NCBI GenBank assembly: GCA_964534315.1
Contig: CAZHOV010000059.1
Coordinates: forward strand, 1-30,212
Source of the DNA: CAZHOV01 sp964534315
GTDB lineage: Bacteria; Bacteroidota; Bacteroidia; Chitinophagales; Saprospiraceae
Direction: 5' to 3'
DNA: 30,212 nt
Shown: positions 23,274-30,212 of the stretch, one piece after another
How positions within the stretch are numbered: position 1 is the first letter of the stretch
How the letters are laid out: each line of letters opens with the position of its first letter
Notes under the pieces: generated by a model
What the model was told of the DNA's origin: nothing
The model's database searches: none
The model's input: only the letters and a program-made list of their open reading frames with translations
Made by a program: the position numbers and the translations under genes

Positions 23274-25349
23274 ATGAAGCTGTCTATAACCAACTTATCT
23301 ATCCTTTTTACCCTATTTATGCTGTACGCCTGCATCACTCCTCCAAAAATGGAAACCATTGTCTCCTCCCCCTCTGGCAATATCCAAATCGAGTTCTTTC
23401 TTTCTGAAGATGGATCGCCACATTATCAGGTAAGCCATAAAGGCGGAGCAGTGATCGACACCTCCTCCATGTCTTTCGACTTTCAAAATCAACCTTCAAT
23501 TGGTAAGAATATGGAAATAGAAGCAGTAGCAATGAATACCGTTGATGAAACCTGGGACATGCCTTGGGGCGAACAGTTACAGGTAAATAACAAATGTAAT
23601 GAAATGGTAGTCTTCCTTATGGAAAAAGAAGCCCCAAACCGATCGCTCAATATTTACTTCCGAGCTTATGATGACGGAATTGGCTTCCGATATCAATTCC
23701 CCAAACAAGAAGGTACCGATAGTGTGATCATCATGAATGAAAACACCCAATTCCAACTTACGGGCAATCATACCTGCTGGTGGATTCCAGGAGACTGGGA
23801 TATCTACGAACACCTCTACAATACCACTAAATTTTCGGAAATCGATGCCATCTCCAAGAGAGATCACGGCAACCTGGCCCAATCGTATATCCCCGAAAAT
23901 GCCGTAAATACACCGGTGACCATGCGTGCTGAGTCTGGCCTACACCTCAGTTTTCATGAAGCCAACCTGACCAATTATTCGGGTATGACCTTAAAAATAG
24001 ATTCCGATAATTTAGCAATGACCAGTGATCTTGTAGGTTCTGATCGATTAGGGTACAAAGTAAAACGGGCTCTACCGTTTAAAACTCCGTGGCGAACGAT
24101 TCAGATCGCCGAAAAAGCGGGTGATTTAATCGAATCCAAATTGATCGTCAATCTGAATCCCCCTAACAAACTTGGTGATATCAACTGGTTCCAACCGATG
24201 AAATACGTTGGTATCTGGTGGGAAATGCACCTTGGAATCGCCAGTTGGGATGTCGCTGCCGGAAAGCATGGCGCTACCACCGAAAACACGAAACGCTACA
24301 TCGATTTTGCAGCTGCCAACAATATCAAAGGGGTCTTGGTAGAGGGCTGGAATACCGGCTGGGAACGCTGGATCGGTTTTGAAGACCGGGAGGGGGTATT
24401 TGATTTTGTGACTCCTTATGCCGACTATGACCTGGAAGAAGTAGTCCGCTATGGAAAAGAAAAAGGAGTGGACATTATCATGCATCACGAAACATCTGCC
24501 GCCCCCCGCACTTATGAGCAACAACTGGATACGGCATATGCTTTGATGAAACGATTAGGCATCCATTCAGTAAAAACGGGTTATGTCGGCAAGATCATTC
24601 CAAAAGGAGAATATCATCACGGCCAATGGATGGTTAATCACTACCGGAAAGTCTTGGAAACGGGGGCAAAAAATCAGGTTGCGATAAACGCCCATGAACC
24701 AATAAAAGCAACGGGCATCCGAAGGACCTATCCGAACGCCATCTCAAGAGAAGGGCTCCGCGGTCAGGAATTCAATGCCTGGGCCACCGATGGCGGCAAT
24801 CCTCCGGAGCATTTATCTATAGTTGCCTTTACCCGCATGTTATCCGGCCCCATCGATTTTACGCCTGGCGTGTTTGATATCACCTTGCCACAAAGGGACA
24901 GCAATCAGGTCAATACTACCCTGGCGCACCAATTAGCTCTTTATGTGGTCATTTACAGCCCAATCCAGATGGCCTGCGACCTTCCCCAGAATTATGAAGG
25001 CCACCCCGCTTTTCAATTTATCCGCGATGTAGGCGTTGATTGGCAACAAACCAAAGTCCTCAATGGCGAAATAGGCGACTTTGTCACCATTGCCCGCCAA
25101 GAGCGCGAAACGGGTAACTGGTTTGTTGGCAGCATCACCGATGAAAATCCAAAAGAGATCACCATCAACTTCGACTTTCTGGAAGCAGGCAAAGAATACA
25201 ACGCCATCATTTATCAAGACGGCGCCGATGCCCACTACAAAGACAACCCCACCAGCTACAACATCCAAAATGCTACCATCACTTCCGAGACCACCAAGAC
25301 GTTTAAGTTGGCTGCAGGGGGAGGTGTGGCGATTAGTCTAACGCCATAG
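23274..25349 (+). CDS. GH97 SusB-like inverting alpha-glucosidase
   Basis: The 691-residue lipoprotein (LYAC, Cys20) is a glycoside hydrolase family 97 enzyme. Glu406 (HHE), Glu475 (NAHE) and Glu499 (GQE) match SusB Glu439, Glu508 and Glu532 in spacing (69 and 24), and the SusB-type GYVG replaces the Asp nucleophile of retaining members. It should therefore be an inverting alpha-glucosidase on starch-like oligosaccharides in the periplasm. An N-terminal beta-sandwich (about 25-280) and a C-terminal beta domain flank the barrel. No SusC/SusD or regulator is adjacent. Confidence 0.9.
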   Translation: MKLSITNLSILFTLFMLYACITPPKMETIVSSPSGNIQIEFFLSEDGSPHYQVSHKGGAVIDTSSMSFDFQNQPSIGKNMEIEAVAMNTVDETWDMPWGEQLQVNNKCNEMVVFLMEKEAPNRSLNIYFRAYDDGIGFRYQFPKQEGTDSVIIMNENTQFQLTGNHTCWWIPGDWDIYEHLYNTTKFSEIDAISKRDHGNLAQSYIPENAVNTPVTMRAESGLHLSFHEANLTNYSGMTLKIDSDNLAMTSDLVGSDRLGYKVKRALPFKTPWRTIQIAEKAGDLIESKLIVNLNPPNKLGDINWFQPMKYVGIWWEMHLGIASWDVAAGKHGATTENTKRYIDFAAANNIKGVLVEGWNTGWERWIGFEDREGVFDFVTPYADYDLEEVVRYGKEKGVDIIMHHETSAAPRTYEQQLDTAYALMKRLGIHSVKTGYVGKIIPKGEYHHGQWMVNHYRKVLETGAKNQVAINAHEPIKATGIRRTYPNAISREGLRGQEFNAWATDGGNPPEHLSIVAFTRMLSGPIDFTPGVFDITLPQRDSNQVNTTLAHQLALYVVIYSPIQMACDLPQNYEGHPAFQFIRDVGVDWQQTKVLNGEIGDFVTIARQERETGNWFVGSITDENPKEITINFDFLEAGKEYNAIIYQDGADAHYKDNPTSYNIQNATITSETTKTFKLAAGGGVAISLTP

Positions 25350-25433
25350 CGCCTTAACGCCGAAAAGCCGTAGCGCCAAAACGAAATATCGCTATTTTAC
25401 TACAACATTGCGGCGTTAAGGCGTTGTGGCGTT
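25340..25433. repeat. Inverted repeat with GGCGTT words, overlapping the GH97 3' end
   Basis: Left arm 25340-25362 and right arm 25411-25433 are 23-base inverse copies with about two mismatches. The left arm holds the last codons and the TAG stop of the GH97 gene. The right side has GGCGTT repeated about four times to 25452. It is a REP-like sequence that may also end the transcript. Confidence 0.65.
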
Positions 25434-25503
25434 CCAGCGTGTTCCGGCGTTTCAAAATGATCCATTTGCCTCCTTTTTTCGTAAATAGTGTAAAAACTTA
25501 TTT

Positions 25504-26853
25504 ATGCGGTTATTCTTATCACTCTCGTTTTTATTATTTTTCATCTTATCATTTAGCCAGGAAGTAAAGATCAACAATGGCTTAGATGGCTACTGGACAG
25601 GTGCTTTTATTCGAAATGGCAATAGTGTACAGGCATTTACGGTGGAATTTTATGAGGAAAATGACACTTTGCGTTCTGCTTGTCATATTACCGATTGGCC
25701 CTATTATCCTCCAAAGGTGGGGGTTGTCAAGCAGGAAGGAGCTATTGTAAAGATCGGTTCTTATTATGGAGAGATGACATTGGTCAAAGATTCAACATAT
25801 GCCGAAATGATTGGCGAATGCAATTTTGCTCAAGTACATATGAAAAAGGCACTGCGTCCCCCACGGACGTCAACAGAGATGCTAGATCTTGAATTTGATC
25901 TCAGAGACCTTCAGTCAGGAGGATTTATCTTGAAACCATTAGGAGCAGGCCCCTTTCCTACGATTATTATGGTACACGGCAGAGGCTGCGGCACCAGATA
26001 CCGATGGAGCAAACGTCCGGAATTATTAGCCCAGTATGGAATTGCTGTAGTAGCATTCGATAAACGAGGATCGAAAAATACGGATTTTCCTTGCGGGGAA
26101 ACGACCATGGATATGCACTCGACTGATTTGGCAAGGATCATAGAGCAAGTTGACAACCTTCCATATGTAGGTCAGTTGGGATTGATGGGCTATAGTGCTG
26201 GCGGATGGGTTGCTCCTAAAGCCGCTGCCGAAACAGATGCTCAAGTCGATTTTATGGTTACTGTAGTAGGCCCCTCCAACAGCGTCAAACAACAACAACT
26301 AGACTGCTGTCGCTATTACGTCCGGGGGCAACTCGGTAAAAGTGATCTTGCCGTCAGGGAAGCCATGGAATATACGGAAACCGAATTCGAAACAGGTAAT
26401 CCAACACGAACTTATAACAAATTAATAACCTTGTTAGATTCAGCTGAAGTACATGGCTGGAAAGACGTGCTCGTGGAAGATGATATCCCAAGCTCTCCGG
26501 AAGCATTGGATGACCTATGGGTAAGACGCAACAATTATGACCCAGCAGAAGACCTGAAATCTTTTAAAGGCCCTTTTCTATCTATTCTCGGTGGAGATGA
26601 TTACGTCGTCCCCTATCGGGAAAACAGGGATAAATTTGTGGAACTCTTTAATGAGGCTGGAAAAACAAATTATCGGATTACCATCATTCCTGGAGCTGGT
26701 CACGGCATGGAACACGGCCACAAAATGAGAGATCTTGGACGCCAACGCTCCATCAATAAATGGCCCACCTATTTCAAATTTGACCGGGTAGCTCCCGGGG
26801 CTATGGATGAGATGATCGCCTTCTTGAGAGAATATGGGATTATTGAACGATGA
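25504..26853 (+). CDS. Exported alpha/beta hydrolase
   Basis: The 449-residue protein has a Sec signal (LFFILSFSQ) and a beta-rich N-domain (about 25-120) then an alpha/beta hydrolase domain. The nucleophile elbow is GYSAGG with Ser231; the oxyanion region is VHGRGCG (158-164), the acid is Asp366 (GGDDYVVP) and the base His400 (PGAGHGMEHGH). The family includes dipeptidyl-peptidase-like and dienelactone-like hydrolases; substrate unknown. Cys pair CC (268-269) is notable. Confidence 0.82.
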   Translation: MRLFLSLSFLLFFILSFSQEVKINNGLDGYWTGAFIRNGNSVQAFTVEFYEENDTLRSACHITDWPYYPPKVGVVKQEGAIVKIGSYYGEMTLVKDSTYAEMIGECNFAQVHMKKALRPPRTSTEMLDLEFDLRDLQSGGFILKPLGAGPFPTIIMVHGRGCGTRYRWSKRPELLAQYGIAVVAFDKRGSKNTDFPCGETTMDMHSTDLARIIEQVDNLPYVGQLGLMGYSAGGWVAPKAAAETDAQVDFMVTVVGPSNSVKQQQLDCCRYYVRGQLGKSDLAVREAMEYTETEFETGNPTRTYNKLITLLDSAEVHGWKDVLVEDDIPSSPEALDDLWVRRNNYDPAEDLKSFKGPFLSILGGDDYVVPYRENRDKFVELFNEAGKTNYRITIIPGAGHGMEHGHKMRDLGRQRSINKWPTYFKFDRVAPGAMDEMIAFLREYGIIER

Positions 26854-26890
26854 CCAGAGAACAAGAGGACCAGATACTCGATATAAAATC

Positions 26891-27031
26891 CAGTCTGAAG
26901 GACTGATACCTTATAAACCATAACCTAGGTGGCAGCGCACCTAGGACGGTCTGAAGGACTGATCCTTTCCTCAACCAAGAGCATCGCTCCTGGTTAAAGG
27001 AACCCCTCCAAAGTCAGCCTGTCGGGCTGAC
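26891..27031. repeat. Array of five hairpins, three of one family
   Basis: Three hairpins share the form CAGYC-TGNNG-GRCTG: cagtc-tgaag-gactg (26891-26905), cggtc-tgaag-gactg (26947-26961) and cagcc-tgtcg-ggctg (27015-27029). The stem changes T-A to C-G in the last, keeping the pair. Between them lie cctaggtg-gcagcg-cacctagg (26924-26945) and a longer imperfect stem (26967-26982 with 26986-27002). The stretch 26854-27152 has no gene. Confidence 0.7.
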
Positions 27032-27152
27032 CCACTAGATGAATAACGAACTTCTGCCTTTTCTTTTGCAAATAACGCTGATAACCAGTAAGTTTATCTT
27101 TTAAAAGGAAGGTTACAGAAGAACGTTATTTTATGATCGATATAAAGTACCA

Positions 27153-28259
27153 ATGAATGATTCCCCTTATTCCATAGAGATCCTGCAGGTTTACGGGTGG
27201 TGGCAGTTGGCCACCTGTCTGTTTGCCTTTCTGGCACTGCTTTCTATTTGGTACCACATTGGAAGAAAACAGCAGGATACCGGGCAGGTTTGGTTGGCTT
27301 TATCTGTGCTATGTTGGTCTTTGTCGGGAGCGGTAGACCTCTATTTTGCCAGGGAACAGGCTTCAACAGACACGCCGCTCCTGGTCGCCGAGGGGTGGCG
27401 TAGTATCTTTTCCTTATTCAATAGTTTTTTCATCCTGTTATCCCTACCATGGTTTCGATACCTTCCTTCTCCTCTGAGTCCGGTTATCAAATCGAAATAT
27501 TGGTTGGTGATCATCGGGCTACCCTTTTTATTTTCTCTGGTCCCTACTATGAGTAAGTTTATTTTTAATACTTCTCTGGAAATGATCAGTGAGTTTGATG
27601 TCTATTATGCAGTACTCACCCTCTTCCTTTTAGGTTGGGTATTGTGGGAATCCTTTGTTCAGCGACGGCTTCCTTTATTGGCGATCTTATCTGTTATTTG
27701 TATTTTAATTACCCTCCTGGCTCAAATCTTAAAGATCACAGCGCCTGCCACCAATCAGCTTTTGTTTTCGGCTATTTTTAAAACCTCCCTCATTATGATC
27801 TTTTTTGCGCTTGCACTGAGTTGGGTGAAAGATCTTTCAGAAAAACTACAGATCAATACACAAAATGTTTTCCTGGAACTTAAAAAACAACGCACGGCAA
27901 ATGGAAAATACCAACACCTGGTAACGCTCTCAGGTATCCTTGAGCACCACAAACAATTTCAATTGACAGCTACCCATTTTAACCTGCTCCATAAATTTGC
28001 CAAAGCAAAAATCAATGACAAGGAAGGCTGGCTGGAAATCATGCCCAAAGGCGAAGAACGCAGTGGAAAGCAGTACGACATTCGAGACTATAATGAAGTA
28101 AAACGCCTGTTGCATAAAATTTTGGACCAACTTTATGGGAAGGAAAACTGGACCAAAGTGCAACATGAAGAACCTCTGAAATCCCTCCTGTTTGAGCGCT
28201 CCCAAAAACGAGACCGAAAGATTAGATTGGCTCTACCTCCCGATCAGATTGGTATTTAA
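27153..28259 (+). CDS. Seven-helix membrane protein with unknown cytosolic domain
   Basis: The 368-residue protein has seven predicted helices (about 15-35, 45-63, 83-101, 116-132, 148-167, 173-193, 203-224) followed by a linker that looks coiled-coil (VKDLSEKLQINTQNV) and a soluble domain, about residues 250-360, with many basic residues. The domain has the look of a DNA- or RNA-binding fold (KRLLHKILDQLYG, RDRKIRLALP), but I cannot name it. The architecture suggests a membrane sensor. The TAA stop lies in the end of copy 2 of the palindromic element. Confidence 0.6.
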   Translation: MNDSPYSIEILQVYGWWQLATCLFAFLALLSIWYHIGRKQQDTGQVWLALSVLCWSLSGAVDLYFAREQASTDTPLLVAEGWRSIFSLFNSFFILLSLPWFRYLPSPLSPVIKSKYWLVIIGLPFLFSLVPTMSKFIFNTSLEMISEFDVYYAVLTLFLLGWVLWESFVQRRLPLLAILSVICILITLLAQILKITAPATNQLLFSAIFKTSLIMIFFALALSWVKDLSEKLQINTQNVFLELKKQRTANGKYQHLVTLSGILEHHKQFQLTATHFNLLHKFAKAKINDKEGWLEIMPKGEERSGKQYDIRDYNEVKRLLHKILDQLYGKENWTKVQHEEPLKSLLFERSQKRDRKIRLALPPDQIGI

Positions 28260-28266
28260 GTAGTAA

Positions 28267-28390
28267 GGCAAAAAAATTGGTAGAATAATTTTTTTAGGTT
28301 CAAATGAAAATTCCTGCATAATTTCCAAGTATTCAATTATTCAGTCAATTTCATTCGAACAAATTATTATACAAGCAATTTTGATTTGCC
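28267..28390 (-). repeat. 124-bp palindromic dispersed element, copy 2
   Basis: This copy is the reverse complement of copy 1 (9604-9727), with the same length and only a few differences. Homology begins at TAAGTAG (28257), so the TAA stop of the 7TM gene is part of the shared sequence. It sits between that gene and the AGCS gene and folds as a long stem with a small hairpin tip. It may act as a terminator here. Confidence 0.85.
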
Positions 28391-28496
28391 GCATAAGCCC
28401 CTTGTCAGTAACCTCATTACTGACAAATTATAATTCTCTCCGACATTCACGCCTGATTATCAACCCTTTCCGCATCTTCAGGAAAAAATTCATACA

Positions 28497-30113
28497 ATGA
28501 AACTTCATTTTCCTACCCGAATACTAGCGATGTTGTTATTCCTTTTAACCGCCACTTTATCTTACGGTAAAGGACTCGACGAACAAATAAACGAAGCCTT
28601 TATGCCTTTTGCCATTGCATGGGAAAACCTGGTTTTTACCAGTATCAAAATTGGCCCCTTTCAAATCCCCCTCGTGTTGATCATCTTAATCGGCGGAGCC
28701 ACCTTTTTCACCCTCTATTTCGGGTTTATCAATATCCGTAAACTTCCGCTAGCCATCCAAACCGTAAGGGGCAAATACGATAAAATCGACCAGCATACGG
28801 CTCCGGAAGAAGAGACGGTCTTGGAAATCGAAGGCGACATTGTTGACACCATCAAAGATGAATCTCAGCATGGAGAGGTCAACCACTTTCAGGCACTGGC
28901 CACCGCCGTTTCCGGTACCGTAGGATTGGGTAATATTGCTATGGTAGCCGTAGCCATCAGTATCGGAGGCCCCGGAGCTACCTTCTGGATGATTCTGGCA
29001 GGACTGCTGGGCATGAGTACCAAATTTGTAGAATGTACCCTTGGAGTAAAATACCGGGATATTGACGAAAACGGAAAGGTGTATGGCGGTCCTATGTATT
29101 ATATGTCTAAAGGGATCAAAGAACTGGGGTATCCCATTATTGGAAAAGGGCTCGCCATCCTGTTTGCCATTCTATGCGTAGGGGCTTCTTTCGGAGGTGG
29201 CAATGCCTTTCAGTCCAACCAAGCGGCGGCACAGATCATCTCCCGTTTTGGATTGGAAGGGTCAGCAAGCGGAACCATCATTGGTATCTTGTTTGCCATC
29301 CTCGCCGGTATTGTGATCATTGGCGGTATTAAACGCATTGCAAAAGTGACAGAAAAGATTGTTCCCTTTATGGCTATCCTTTACGTTGCTTCCGCCCTAT
29401 TTATACTGATCAGCAATTACCACCTGGTCGATAATGCCATTATGCAGATCATTACGGAGGCATTTACTCCCAAAGCAACCATTGCAGGCGGTATTGTAGG
29501 TGTGATGATACAGGGATTCCGAAGGGCAGCCTTTTCCAACGAAGCTGGTGCAGGCTCGGCTGCTATCGCCCACTCTGCCGTGAATACCCGATACCCCGCT
29601 TCAGAAGGACTCGTAGCGCTGCTCGAACCCATGATCGATACGGTCATCATTTGTACAATGACGGCATTAGTCATTGTTATCTTTAATATGGATGGCAAAT
29701 TTGTCTACGGAGCAATCGCGAATAATGAAGTTACCATGGTCGCCACCGGCGAGCAACTCGGAGGAGTCAATCTCACCTCTATGGCCTTTGATAATAACCT
29801 CCCCGGATTTTCTTATGTTCTGGTCATCGCCGTCTGCCTGTTCGCCTTTAGCACCACCATCTCCTGGTCGTATTACGGTTTACAATCCTGGAAATTCCTG
29901 TTCGGAAGAAGTAAACAACTAGACTTGACCTATAAACTCATCTTTCTTCTGTTCACGGTGTTAGGAGCAGCCGTCACCCTGGATGCCGTTATCAAATTCT
30001 CCGATGCCATGATCCTGGCCCTGGTTTTTCCCAATATGATCGGATTGTTTTTCCTCTTTCCCAAAGTAAAAACGGAATTGCGGAAGTATGTGCGATTGGT
30101 AAAAAAAAAATGA
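28497..30113 (+). CDS. Alanine/glycine:cation symporter (AGCS)
   Basis: The 538-residue protein belongs to the AGCS family (AlsT/AgcS type), which imports alanine or glycine with Na+ or H+. Family marks include TAVSGTVGLGNIAMVAVAI (about 137-155), GGPMYYMSKG and GAGSAAIAHS. An N-terminal signal-like segment (MLLFLLTATLSYG) and an insert (about 95-128, acidic) precede the core. About 10-11 helices remain. The gene is preceded by the palindromic element copy 2. Confidence 0.9.
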   Translation: MKLHFPTRILAMLLFLLTATLSYGKGLDEQINEAFMPFAIAWENLVFTSIKIGPFQIPLVLIILIGGATFFTLYFGFINIRKLPLAIQTVRGKYDKIDQHTAPEEETVLEIEGDIVDTIKDESQHGEVNHFQALATAVSGTVGLGNIAMVAVAISIGGPGATFWMILAGLLGMSTKFVECTLGVKYRDIDENGKVYGGPMYYMSKGIKELGYPIIGKGLAILFAILCVGASFGGGNAFQSNQAAAQIISRFGLEGSASGTIIGILFAILAGIVIIGGIKRIAKVTEKIVPFMAILYVASALFILISNYHLVDNAIMQIITEAFTPKATIAGGIVGVMIQGFRRAAFSNEAGAGSAAIAHSAVNTRYPASEGLVALLEPMIDTVIICTMTALVIVIFNMDGKFVYGAIANNEVTMVATGEQLGGVNLTSMAFDNNLPGFSYVLVIAVCLFAFSTTISWSYYGLQSWKFLFGRSKQLDLTYKLIFLLFTVLGAAVTLDAVIKFSDAMILALVFPNMIGLFFLFPKVKTELRKYVRLVKKK

Positions 30114-30160
30114 AATATGAAGTATGAAGTATGAAATAGGAAATAGGAAGTAGGAAGTAA
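30112..30160. repeat. Seven tandem copies of a 7-base repeat
   Basis: From 30112 seven units of GAARTAK follow without gap: gaaatat, gaagtat, gaagtat, gaaatag, gaaatag, gaagtag, gaagtaa. The array starts in the stop codon TGA of the AGCS gene. It looks like short tandemly repeated heptamers of some bacteria; it carries no gene. Confidence 0.85.
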
Positions 30161-30212
30161 CGTTAGTTCGGGATAGGATAGCTTTTTTCAGCCCAATTTC
30201 GGGATAAAAGCC

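Overview
The window looks like a chromosomal segment of a Bacteroidota bacterium, possibly a Saprospiria/Cytophagia-like environmental lineage; the class is a guess. Supporting signs are a GH97 SusB-type glucosidase, a TonB-dependent receptor with a carboxypeptidase-like N-terminal domain, a DUF3667 protein, many lipoproteins, AT-rich starts without clear Shine-Dalgarno sites, and a TAnnTTTG-like -7 box. No rRNA, tRNA, CRISPR array, integrase or transposase was found.

Layout. 1-6.5 kb: a two-domain NTF2/SnoaL lipoprotein (-) divergent from an HxlR regulator (+) with three operator-like words between them; an exported S41 peptidase; an exported beta-carbonic anhydrase closely followed by a YitT membrane protein; DUF3667 and unknown membrane proteins; a MaoC hydratase. 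6.5-9.4 kb (-): a two-gene operon of tyrosine phenol-lyase and tryptophanase, told apart by family-specific active-site residues; a 10-N assembly gap lies in the lyase gene. 9.4-14.8 kb: an eroded, repeat-rich accessory zone holding a 124-bp hairpin element, a 213-bp palindrome, a 74-bp tandem repeat, a frameshifted Asp-box lipoprotein gene, a lipoprotein with a strict histidine heptad, a second palindromic element, a DUF885 remnant, an EF-hand-like/NuiA-like fusion, an amphi-Trp protein, a frameshifted YdeI gene and a 39-codon lipoprotein leader. 14.8-19.9 kb: a cytosolic NMT1-like binding protein, a DinB-like protein, a TonB receptor of the haem type, a membrane-anchored gene split by a TAA, and an NTF2-like lipoprotein. 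20.1-30.1 kb: GNAT, a lipoprotein formylglycine-generating enzyme, two tandem Uma2 nucleases, GH97, an alpha/beta hydrolase, a 7TM protein and an AGCS symporter.

The least expected content is between the genes. A 124-129 bp palindromic element occurs three times (9604, 19962, 28267 in inverse orientation), with paired changes at its termini that keep the stem. Several other hairpin families (GGTGTCTCGAAACACC-type, CAGYC-TGNNG-GRCTG, GGCGTT-type) cluster at gene ends, and some arms run into the last codons. No gene cluster forms a recognisable new defence or biosynthetic system; the repeat families and the aromatic amino-acid lyase pair are the best targets for follow-up.
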